Below, one piece after another: positions 17,656-25,123 of a stretch of DNA of 64,000 bases. The DNA comes from Verrucomicrobiales bacterium (lineage in GTDB: Bacteria; Verrucomicrobiota; Verrucomicrobiia; Verrucomicrobiales; DEV007). The notes under the pieces are model-generated. The model made no database searches. It was not told where the DNA came from and saw only the letters and a program-made list of their open reading frames with translations. Position numbers and translations under genes: made by a program. Each line of letters begins with the position of its first letter. Position 1 is the stretch's first letter. The stretch lies in contig JAEUHH010000120.1 of NCBI GenBank assembly GCA_016795505.1, positions 86,978 through 150,977 of the forward strand, written 5' to 3'.

Positions 17656-17706
17656 GAGGGGGGTCGCCATCGACGGGCCGACAAAAGACGGTCGCCTCAC
17701 TCCCGA

Positions 17707-18525
17707 ATGGGCGATACCTTGCCCTTGTTCCGTTTCATGATACCTGACGCCATCCGGGAGCTTCTCGATCCGACGCTCGCACGCCTCTCCGCACTGGCGG
17801 CGCGGCTGCGCTCGGTGCGGCCGTTGGCCCCGGAGTTCGAAGCCAGCCTGGTGCACCGGTTGCGCATCGAGCTGACCCATGGCAGCACGGCGATCGAGGG
17901 AAACACGCTCACGCTGCGCGAGACCCAACTGCTCATCGACGAGGGACTCGCTCCGGGTGGGGCGAAGGCCCTTCGTGAGATCCATGAGACCTTGAACCAT
18001 CACCGCGCCGTCCTCGCCCTGCAGGATTGGGTGAACGAGGGGCGTCCTGTATCGGAGGATGGCCTGCGTGAGTTGCACCGGCTGGTGCTCCAAAATATCG
18101 ACGACGAGCGATCCGGCCGATACCGGTCGGCGCGGGTGATGGTGGCCGCGGCTCCCCGGCAGCCGATTCATCCGGACCACATCGCCACCGCGATGGCGGA
18201 ACTGGTCGACTGGGTAAACGGCCCCGCCGGGCACCCGGTGCTGATCGCGGCGGCAGCGCATTACCGATTTGTCAAAATCCATCCCTTTTTCGACGGCAAT
18301 GGACGGACGGGCAGGCTCCTGCTCAACTGGGTGCTGCTCCGGTCCGGCTATCCGCTGACGGTCATACAGGCCTCCGACCGGTCGCGCTACCTCCATGCCC
18401 TCGATGAGGCCGACCGGGATCAGCCGCTGGATTACTACCGCTTCCTGTCGGAGTGCGTGGAGCGATCCCTGGCTCTCTACCTTTCCGATGATACAGGGTC
18501 TGATCGGAGACCTAACCCTGTTTGA
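17707..18525 (+). CDS. Fic-domain protein (class II, self-inhibited AMPylator-type)
   Basis: 272 residues. The catalytic loop is HPFFDGNGRTGR (about residues 192-203), the full active HxFx(D/E)GNGRxxR. N-terminal STAIEG (about residues 60-65) is the S/TxxxE(G/N) inhibitory helix, placing it in class II, where inhibition lies in the same chain. It probably transfers AMP to a target protein. An alternative ATG at 17737 would remove ten residues. The last ~12 codons lie inside a dispersed repeat (18484-18529) that supplies the stop, so the natural C-terminus may have been replaced. Confidence 0.9.
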   Translation: MGDTLPLFRFMIPDAIRELLDPTLARLSALAARLRSVRPLAPEFEASLVHRLRIELTHGSTAIEGNTLTLRETQLLIDEGLAPGGAKALREIHETLNHHRAVLALQDWVNEGRPVSEDGLRELHRLVLQNIDDERSGRYRSARVMVAAAPRQPIHPDHIATAMAELVDWVNGPAGHPVLIAAAAHYRFVKIHPFFDGNGRTGRLLLNWVLLRSGYPLTVIQASDRSRYLHALDEADRDQPLDYYRFLSECVERSLALYLSDDTGSDRRPNPV

Positions 18526-18529
18526 TCAG
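18484..18529. repeat. Paired AACAGGGT-type dispersed repeat, inverted, overlapping two gene ends
   Basis: TCCGATGATACAGGGTCTGA and ACCCTGTTTGATCAG form inverted half-units. The copy covers the last codons and stop of the plus-strand Fic gene and the last codons (LIKQG) and stop of the minus-strand glycosyltransferase gene, so the two genes overlap tail to tail by 14 bases within it. Confidence 0.8.
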
Positions 18530-19624
18530 TTTCTCGAAGCACGCCAGGGTCGCGTCGACATTGCGGGCGACGGAGTAGGCGGCGGCGGCGGCGCGGTTGG
18601 CGGGCCGGACGGCGGCGAGGCGGGCGGGGTCGAGCCAGCTCTCGCAGGCCTCGACCAGGGCCGGGCCATCGGGCTCGGGGACCACACTGCCGGCGATCTC
18701 GGGGATGCGCTCGCCAAAGCCGTTGGCCGCCGTGGTGATGACCGGCAACCCGTGGGAGGCGGCTTCGAGGCAGGCGTTGGAAAAGGGATCGTAGATCGTC
18801 GGGAGGATGAAGGCGTCGGACAATTCGTAGAGCTGGGTCAGCTCATTCGGGGCCATGGGTCCGAGGAATTCGGTCACGCCGGCGACACGGGTGCGGGGAC
18901 GGCGTTTGTCCTTGCCGGCGACGTGGAGTTTCACCTTCCGGCCGCGGCTGGCGAGGGTCTCCACCGCTGCGATGGCGTGGCGCAGGCCTTTGCGTTCCCA
19001 GCCGGAGCCGACGAATAGAAAAGCGGTGGTGTCGTCGTCGAGTCCGTAGGCGCGGCGCCCGAGCAGCCGGTACTGGCGGCGCCGGGCGTCATCGATGACG
19101 GGGGCGTCGTAGCCGTTGGGGATCACGGTGACGCGGTCGGGATCGGTGCCGTAGTAGTCGTGCATCTCCGCTTTGACGAAGGCGGCATTGGCGATGAGAT
19201 GGGTCGCGGATTTTGGTCCGTAGAGGGCGAGCTCCAGCCGGCGCAGTTCGACGTGTTTGAAATTGAGGGCCCGGAGGGCGCGGCGCCAGCGGGGCTCGTG
19301 GCGGGCGCGGCGGTCGAGCCAGGCGGCATGCACGCCGTCGCCGGCCCGGTAGCAATCGCATTTCCACACCCGCTCGAGGCTGAACAGGAAGTCGCAACGG
19401 CCCTCCGGCCGGGCATCGCGCAGGGCGAGGGCGAAGGCGGCCGGGGAGCGGCCGGCGCTCAGGATGACCTGCTCGCGGTCGAGCCAGTCGTCGTCGGGCC
19501 ATTCGCGATCGGTGAACAGGACGCATTCGTGACCGCGCGCCTCCAGACCCGCGGCGAAGCGGATGAGGTAGCGTTCGGCGCCTCCGGTGGCGGAGTAGCC
19601 GCGTCTGACGAGACCGATTTTCAC
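18512..19624 (-). CDS. Glycosyltransferase family 4 (WaaG-like)
   Basis: 370 residues with a GTG start at 19624. The N-terminus MKIGLVRRGYSATGGAERYL has the glycine-rich acceptor/UDP-sugar loop. The C-terminal domain contains FLFVGSGWERKGLRHAI and the E-x7-E type motif NACLEAASHGLPVITTAANGFGE. The overall length and start match UDP-glucose:(heptosyl)LPS glucosyltransferase (WaaG) relatives, which extend the LPS outer core at the cytoplasmic face. The last residues come from the dispersed repeat. Confidence 0.85.
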   Translation of the reverse strand: MKIGLVRRGYSATGGAERYLIRFAAGLEARGHECVLFTDREWPDDDWLDREQVILSAGRSPAAFALALRDARPEGRCDFLFSLERVWKCDCYRAGDGVHAAWLDRRARHEPRWRRALRALNFKHVELRRLELALYGPKSATHLIANAAFVKAEMHDYYGTDPDRVTVIPNGYDAPVIDDARRRQYRLLGRRAYGLDDDTTAFLFVGSGWERKGLRHAIAAVETLASRGRKVKLHVAGKDKRRPRTRVAGVTEFLGPMAPNELTQLYELSDAFILPTIYDPFSNACLEAASHGLPVITTAANGFGERIPEIAGSVVPEPDGPALVEACESWLDPARLAAVRPANRAAAAAYSVARNVDATLACFEKLIKQG

Positions 19625-19791
19625 GGGATGCGGTGGGGCGGTGGTGGGGACAATGCCTCAGTCGCGGCGCCGCGCCAGCCGGAAAACGACAGGGCTCACG
19701 GTCGACCGGAACCGTGGTCCGAGGCGGCATCGGACACCCGGGGCACTCGGGCGGATTGGGTTGGCGAGGATGGTGGGGATGGTGTCTAGGC

Positions 19792-20362
19792 GATCGGTCC
19801 CCATCGGACCTGATTCGCGGCCATTCGTTTCATTCCTTTCATTCGTGTTTCGGGTGGCGCGAATGGCGCGAATGGCGCGAATGGCGCGAATGGCGCGAAT
19901 GGCGCGAATGACGCGAATGACGCGAATGACGCGAATGACGCGAATGAAGGTAAAGGCGGACCCGAAAACTTCGGGCGATGGCATCTCCGCGATCGGTCCC
20001 CACCAGACCCGATTCGCGGCCATTCGTTTCATTCCTTTCATTCGTGTTTCGGGTGGCGCGAATGACGCGAATGAGACGAATGACGCGAATGAAGGTAAAG
20101 GCGGACCAGAGAACGCCGGGCGATGGCATCTCCGCGATCGACCCCCACCGGACCTGATTCGCGGCCATTCGTTTCATTCCTTTCATTCGTGTTTCGGGTG
20201 GCACGAATGACGCGAATGAGACGAATGACGCGAATGATGGTGAAGGCGGACCGGAGACCGCCGGGCGATGGCATCTCCGCGATCGGTCCCCACCGGACCT
20301 GATTCGCGGCCGTTCTTTTCATTCGTGTTCCCGAAAGGTGAAGGCGGGCCTGTTCAAGCGTT
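19792..20362. repeat. Tandem array of ~145-bp units with internal 9-bp GAATGRCGC microrepeats
   Basis: Four units begin with GATCGGTCCCCA or a close variant: 19792-19990, 19991-20135, 20136-20280 and a truncated one at 20281-20362. Each has GATTCGCGGCCATTCGTTTC, then ATTCCTTTCATTCGTGTTTC, then a run of 9-bp GAATGGCGC or GAATGACGC repeats, then an AAGGCGGAC...GGGCGATGGCATCTCCGC tail. The first unit has nine full 9-mers (19861-19941), the second and third about four. Units two and three are both exactly 145 bp. Open frames across it are simple REW/HSR peptides and are not genes. The rest of the gap, 19625-19791 and 20363-20538, holds no gene I can support. Confidence 0.85.
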
Positions 20363-20538
20363 GGAAGGTAGGGATTACCAATTGTGCGAGATTCAGATTC
20401 GGTCCGGGCTCTGGCCACGCAAAGACGCGGGCAGAGCAATAGCGGATTCAGGCATGGGTTCGAAAGCTATCTGTCTTGTCAGCAACTCTTTAAGCGCGCG
20501 ATTGCATTACTCGTTATGTTTGGTAAAATTGAAACGAC

Positions 20539-21267
20539 GTGACTACTAATGACGCAGCTGAAAAGGAGGCTGTTCGAAATAGATTACATTTCGGAGCAGT
20601 TGGGTTGATTACATACTTATTTTTGATTGTTGGATCGTTTGCCCTCGTCGCGCACCAAACCGCTGGACCAGGGTATGGATTCCTCGCCAATGCGGCAATT
20701 GGAGCCGTCTTTTTGGCGACGGTGTCGCCGTGTTTTGGTCCCGCGCTGGCGATCTGGCTTGGTGTTATTTGGATCATATCGATAAAAGGGCGATTGTGGC
20801 GAAGTCGAACCTGGATGGCGATGGCTCCTCCGCTATTTTTTCTGGTTTACCGGGTCGGCATTCTCGTTGCAGATCCCCCTTCACCTCAGAAGTATTTCCA
20901 TGAAACGTTTGCGGTGTCTCTTCCTGCAGATGCGAGGGCCGTCGAAGTTGCGCATCCAACGCTTGCGGATCCGGGATTTGTAGACTTCGCGTTCACGTGT
21001 TCGGAGGAAAGCGTGGACGACCTGATTGTGAAAATGGATTTGGACCCGGTTACCCATGAATCAAGGGCACCGTTTTTGTATTTTCGAGTGGGCAGTCAGT
21101 GGAATTGGCATGAGTGGACCACTCCCTATCAGTTCGCGAAAACCCTGCGCACGGGCACGGGGCACATCCTGGTCGCCGATGCCGACAAGGCAAGGGTTAT
21201 GGTGGCTCGATACCCACTTTTCGGAAAGTCTGAAGCGAAGTTTTCCCAAGGAACGAATCAGGAGTGA
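20539..21267 (+). CDS. Membrane-anchored protein of unknown function
   Basis: 242 residues with a GTG start. Three hydrophobic segments lie in the first ~110 residues (GLITYLFLIVGSFALVA; FLANAAIGAVFLATVS...LAIWLGVIWIIS; MAPPLFFLVYRVGILV). A soluble domain of about 125 residues follows, probably outside the cytoplasm, with no known motif. A sigma-70-like pair TTGCAT (20502-20507) and TAAAAT (20524-20529) lies just upstream, so the transcript would be almost leaderless. GC content is visibly lower than in neighbouring core genes, suggesting an accessory origin. Confidence 0.55.
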   Translation: MTTNDAAEKEAVRNRLHFGAVGLITYLFLIVGSFALVAHQTAGPGYGFLANAAIGAVFLATVSPCFGPALAIWLGVIWIISIKGRLWRSRTWMAMAPPLFFLVYRVGILVADPPSPQKYFHETFAVSLPADARAVEVAHPTLADPGFVDFAFTCSEESVDDLIVKMDLDPVTHESRAPFLYFRVGSQWNWHEWTTPYQFAKTLRTGTGHILVADADKARVMVARYPLFGKSEAKFSQGTNQE

Positions 21268-21414
21268 CTCGCGGTCCTTCGGTGCATGCAACCGAGGGTA
21301 TCAGCATCTCCCGGTGGAATCGCTCCGCGTTCCGGCAGGCGGGCTCGGATGTGGCCGCCGTTTCGTCTTTTTCGGAGTGACGGCCCGTTTGGACCCAATC
21401 GCATCACGGGTCGA

Positions 21415-21455
21415 GGTTCGCGGCCATTTGTTTCATTCTCTTCATTCGTGTTCCC
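21415..21455. repeat. Isolated partial copy of the 145-bp unit core
   Basis: GGTTCGCGGCCATTTGTTTC then ATTCTCTTCATTCGTGTTCC matches the left part of the 19792-20362 units (GATTCGCGGCCATTCGTTTC, ATTCCTTTCATTCGTG) without the 9-bp microrepeats, as does the truncated fourth unit. It shows that the CATTCGTGTT core is dispersed, not only tandem. Confidence 0.6.
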
Positions 21456-21466
21456 TCTCATCAAAA

Positions 21467-21552
21467 CCGAGCCGGAGGCTCGGCGGAAATAAGCCGGTGG
21501 CGTCAGCCACCGGAAAGTCCCCCAAAACCCACGAGCGCCCCGGATGGGGCGC
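21467..21552. repeat. Three-hairpin palindromic element
   Basis: Three consecutive perfect hairpins: CCGAGCC-GGA-GGCTCGG (21467-21483), CCGGTGGC-GTCA-GCCACCGG (21494-21513) and GCGCCCC-GGAT-GGGGCGC (21535-21552). Such clusters are typical of REP-like intergenic elements. No T-run follows, so a terminator role is unlikely. The gap 21268-22195 holds this element, the partial repeat at 21415 and the inverted repeat at 21703; I see no gene in it. Confidence 0.7.
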
Positions 21553-21702
21553 CCACCCGAGGCCGCCGGTCCCGCGCGCCGTAGCATGAGCTTCCCGTGC
21601 TGCTGATCCCCCTCACACCCGCTGCCGTGCCTCATGATCCGAATCCGGAGGCGCTACGGAAGCGCCCGTTGGGAATAGGATGACCGAATAGAGCAACCGA
21701 AG

Positions 21703-21791
21703 TTCACCACGGAGGCACGGAGGCCACGGAGATTTGCGAATCGGTAGCCACAAAACCGAGCCCTCCGTGATCTCCGTGCCTCCGTGGTGAA
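21703..21791. repeat. Long inverted repeat (CACCACGGAGGCACGGAGG type)
   Basis: The left arm TTCACCACGGAGGCACGGAG continues GCCACGGAG (21703-21731). It pairs with CTCCGTGATCTCCGTGCCTC then CGTGGTGAA (21763-21791), about 27 of 29 positions with a 31-base loop. A degraded arm (CCGCATCCTCCGCGCCTCTG then TGGTGAAG) recurs near 32965-32992. Confidence 0.7.
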
Positions 21792-22195
21792 TCCGTCCAG
21801 TCCCCTGCCCGGCTCGGTTTTCAAGGTGCCCCATCGGATCGGAGTCGATACCGGGTCGGATCGGAGAGGAAAGAGGGTGGGAACGGGAATGCAGGACCAT
21901 GACGCGCCCGGTTCGCGCGATGAGGTCTCCGGGTGCGGTCCACCCGAAAGAGAGGAGCGAGCGTGGTGGATGAGTCGATGTCCCAAACCATTTGGCTCGT
22001 TTGAAGCCTTGGGAAATCGAGACCCCGAATCGGACAAAGTTCCGACCCGATCCGGGCGCAAGAGGCATTGCCAGTGAGGAAGGGGCCGTTTTCGGCGATA
22101 TCGGTATCACCGGCACCGGAAGAAGAATGGGGCGATAGCGAAATCGGATGATAGACTGTCCGCAGATAAACTCACGCCTTTGAGGCACACGCCAG

Positions 22196-22555
22196 ATGTC
22201 GATCGATCTCATAAAAGCACTCGCACCTTCAATCCTCGTATTGGCCCTGGTGGTTCCTGCTCTTACTGGGTTTCTCGGAAGGAAGGTGGGAGTTTCGATT
22301 GCTCTCGGGTGGACTCTCTTCGTGCTGTCTTTCGCCTTCCAAGATCTATTTTCACTCATGATTGCAAACCATTTCCACGGACGAGCTGGTGTGAAGGCAG
22401 TGGCCGTTGATCAACCCGGAACCGTTGCAGCGGTTTTCGTGGGATGGTTGCAATCGCTTATTTGCCATTTCATCGGACGGGGCATACGAAGAATTCTTTC
22501 GCTGGCGAGCGTGGCACATAACCTTCATAAATCCCGAACTGGCAGAATACTCTGA
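22196..22555 (+). CDS. Small membrane protein, possibly frameshifted
   Basis: 119 residues from the ATG at 22196. Two to three hydrophobic segments are visible (APSILVLALVVPALTGFLG; VSIALGWTLFVLSFAFQDLFSLMI; TVAAVFVGWLQSLICHFI). After about 22490 the reading frame becomes Arg/His-rich. The frame running 22407-22637 instead reads like real protein there (AYEEFFRWRAWHITFINPEL, then LEDYLSWQELLALHV). A one-base frameshift near 22490 joining the two is possible and would give a protein of about 147 residues. Family unknown; low GC like its neighbours. Confidence 0.4.
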   Translation: MSIDLIKALAPSILVLALVVPALTGFLGRKVGVSIALGWTLFVLSFAFQDLFSLMIANHFHGRAGVKAVAVDQPGTVAAVFVGWLQSLICHFIGRGIRRILSLASVAHNLHKSRTGRIL

Positions 22556-22617
22556 CAACATCCGGACGGACGGAGGCAGGCAGCGGCTCGAAGACTATCT
22601 GTCGTGGCAGGAACTTC

Positions 22618-22872
22618 TTGCGCTCCACGTTGCCTGATCCAAAACTTTCGCAGGTGCGGCGTTCAGGAGGCACTAAGCACTCAATTTTCTCGCTTCATCA
22701 ATGGTTCGCCGTGGCTGTAATTTCGTTTTTCCCGGCACTAGTGGGTTTGATGCTTCTCTGGCGTTTCGTGTTCCTCAATCCGGAGTCAGAATATTTCAGG
22801 CGCGGGCTCCGAAACTTACAAGGGCGCAACCAACCGGCGAACGTAAGTGGAATCTCGCTGCAAGGTAATTGA
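22618..22872 (+). CDS. Possible small single-span membrane protein
   Basis: 84 residues with only a TTG start, overlapping the 22407-22637 frame by 20 bases. One strong hydrophobic segment is present (WFAVAVISFFPALVGLMLLWRFVFL) followed by a basic tail. Its size, weak start and lack of homology make it uncertain. Confidence 0.3.
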   Translation: MRSTLPDPKLSQVRRSGGTKHSIFSLHQWFAVAVISFFPALVGLMLLWRFVFLNPESEYFRRGLRNLQGRNQPANVSGISLQGN

Positions 22873-22953
22873 CTTCTCAAATTCGAATCTCTATCCTCCA
22901 GTCGATGCCGCGCCCACGGACTGGGCTAGAATGGCTCTACGTTCGACCTGGAA

Positions 22954-23631
22954 ATGAATGCCCGCCAGACCCGCTTCCTTTTTTGTCTTAACTTGTTAGT
23001 GGTGTTCTCCGGCTGTAAACAGGACACCAAAGTAGTTGATCCGTCCTCGGAGCTTACGGCTCTGGCGATTTTGGCGCATAGTCACAATTCCCCGTCTGAA
23101 CCATTCTTGTTTGTGTCGACTGTTGAAACGGGTTTGTCGCCAAATGACAGCATCCAAGAGTCACGCGAATGGCTGTTGCAAGGATTGAATGCGGAAATGG
23201 GATTGGAGGAGGCTACCGTCGATGCCTTCCTCCAGGCGAACGCGAACGTCGGTGATCTGGATTTCGACCTGCCGACCAAGCTGAACGTACAGAAGATTTC
23301 GCAACAGTCGTTCGAGGAATACTTTTCAGAGAATGATGATCTTCAGGCGGGTTGGAACGCGCTGTTCAATGACCACAACAGACCAATTTGCGTTTACTGG
23401 GTGTCCAGGATTGGAATCAACAAGCGGGGTGATCAGGCATTGATCTGGGTTAGGCAGGCCATCGGTCCACTTGCCACGCGCGGCAATTTTTACATGCTCA
23501 CTCTTCTGGATCGACACTGGGTGGTTACTGAGCTGCCGATACCGCTCCTCGTGGGACAATCCGGAGGCGCGACCATACGGAAGGGGGCACCACAGGTTGC
23601 CGCTTCGAATCGATTGACCCGTTTTGATTGA
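22954..23631 (+). CDS. Lipoprotein of unknown function
   Basis: 225 residues. The leader MNARQTRFLFCLNLLVVFSGC has a good lipobox with the acylated Cys at 21. The mature protein is acidic in its first half (MGLEEATVDAFLQANANVGDLDFDLP) and more hydrophobic toward LATRGNFYMLTLLDRHWVVTELPI. I recognise no domain. It closes a run of four low-GC genes (20539-23631) that all look exported or membrane-bound. The 306-base gap after it, 23632-23937, shows no further gene. Confidence 0.6.
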   Translation: MNARQTRFLFCLNLLVVFSGCKQDTKVVDPSSELTALAILAHSHNSPSEPFLFVSTVETGLSPNDSIQESREWLLQGLNAEMGLEEATVDAFLQANANVGDLDFDLPTKLNVQKISQQSFEEYFSENDDLQAGWNALFNDHNRPICVYWVSRIGINKRGDQALIWVRQAIGPLATRGNFYMLTLLDRHWVVTELPIPLLVGQSGGATIRKGAPQVAASNRLTRFD

Positions 23632-23937
23632 GGTCTTTTCCCTGTTTGCGATAGCGGTTCCCCCTCCGGTTCAGCGTTCCTTTGCCGTTCCCAGTTGCGA
23701 CGTTCGGCAATCGCAAAGCACCCCCAGCCGGTGCCTTCTTTGGCCAGCGTCGTTTCAACGATAAGCATCAGCCCCACCCTGCCAACTCGCTCCGCACCCT
23801 GACGGCCACGCCGCGGTCAGTCCGCCTTTCCCGCATTTTCGGAGCCTCGGCGCGGGGAAATCGAACCGGTCCATCTCCCAGAGCCGGGCGGAGCCGGCGG
23901 GCTGTGCTACATTCGGCGCATTTTTTCCGGCCCTCTC

Positions 23938-24987
23938 GTGAAACCCCGACTTCTCGCCCTCCAGATCAAGCGCATCGGCGATCTGATCCTGACCGCTCCG
24001 GCGCTGGCCCGGCTGCGGCAGGCGCGGCCGGAGGCGGCCATCACGCTGGTGACGATGGGGCCGGCGGGGCAGCTCGCCCCGGCGCTGCCGTCGGTGGATG
24101 AGCATTTCAACTACCGGCGGGGCCGGCCGAATCTCGCGCTCTGGTCCGACCTGGCCACCGGTGGCTACGAGGCGGTGCTCGATTTCAATGGCCTCGACCG
24201 GTCGGTGCTGATGACCTGGCTGACCCAGGCCGAGATCCGGGCCACCTACGAAAAACGGCGGCAGGGCTATTGGCGGGAGCGGATCTACACGCATGCCAGT
24301 CGGGCGCGGCTGCGCGATCTGCATACGGTGGAGCACATGCTGGCGCTGCTGGACACGCTCGACCTGCCGGCGCCCCCGCGGCACGAACCGGCACCGCCCT
24401 CGCTGGTCATCCCCGCGGCGGTGGCGGAGCGGATGGATCGCCGCCTCGGGGAGCTCGGGCTGGACCGACCCTTTGCCGTGGTGCATCCGGGCACGGCGCG
24501 GCCGGAGAAATACTGGGTGGCCGGGCGATGGGCGGCGGTGATCGATGCGGTCTCGGCCGGGTCGGGCGGTCTGCCCTGTGTGATCACCGGTGGCAGCGAT
24601 GCGGCGGAAAGCCGGCACCTGGCGGAGATCCTGGCCGCCTGCCGGGGGCCGCGACCGGTGGTGTTGGCGGGGTCGCTGTCGCTGCTGGAGACAGCGGCGG
24701 TCATCGCCCGCTGCTCACTGGCCTTGGGCGTCGACACGGCGGCGATGCATCTGGCGGCGGCGTTCCAACGGCCGCAGGTGGCGCTCTTTGGCCCGACGAA
24801 TCCCTACCAGTGGCGTCCCTGGAGTCCGGTGGCGCGCGTGGTCCTCGCCGGGCAGACGCGGCCGATGACCGAGGCGGACTGGCTGCCCCAGATGCCCGAG
24901 GTCGCGATGGAGGCGATCACGGTGGAGCAGGTGATGGAGGCGGTGGGGGATCGCTTGAGTGGATCAGGTTTGCGCGTGGTTGGATGA
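23938..24987 (+). CDS. Glycosyltransferase family 9 (heptosyltransferase-like)
   Basis: 349 residues with a GTG start at 23938. MKPRLLALQIKRIGDLILTAPAL is the GT9 N-terminus. The C-terminal half has VVHPGTARPEKYW, CSLALGVDTAAMHLAAAF and ALFGPTNP, the nucleotide-sugar-binding signature. It probably adds heptose to the LPS inner core. It differs clearly from the first GT9 at 4003, so the genome has at least two divergent heptosyltransferase-type enzymes. High GC returns here after the low-GC stretch. Confidence 0.86.
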   Translation: MKPRLLALQIKRIGDLILTAPALARLRQARPEAAITLVTMGPAGQLAPALPSVDEHFNYRRGRPNLALWSDLATGGYEAVLDFNGLDRSVLMTWLTQAEIRATYEKRRQGYWRERIYTHASRARLRDLHTVEHMLALLDTLDLPAPPRHEPAPPSLVIPAAVAERMDRRLGELGLDRPFAVVHPGTARPEKYWVAGRWAAVIDAVSAGSGGLPCVITGGSDAAESRHLAEILAACRGPRPVVLAGSLSLLETAAVIARCSLALGVDTAAMHLAAAFQRPQVALFGPTNPYQWRPWSPVARVVLAGQTRPMTEADWLPQMPEVAMEAITVEQVMEAVGDRLSGSGLRVVG

Positions 24988-25123
24988 CTTCGCCCAATGG
25001 TGCAATCCTTAGCATAACAGGTAAGATTGGTGTCCACGGGTGCCGGGCAAGCCACAGGTGAGTGGATTAGGAAGGTCTTGCTTTTTCGGATGCACGAGAG
25101 TTTTGTGAACGCTGATTCATTCG

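Noticed and set aside
19792..20362. CRISPR array or coding repeats in the 145-bp locus
   Set aside because: Units are far longer than CRISPR repeats, there are no spacer sequences, and the 9-bp microrepeats vary in number. Frames give only REW/HSR simple repeats.
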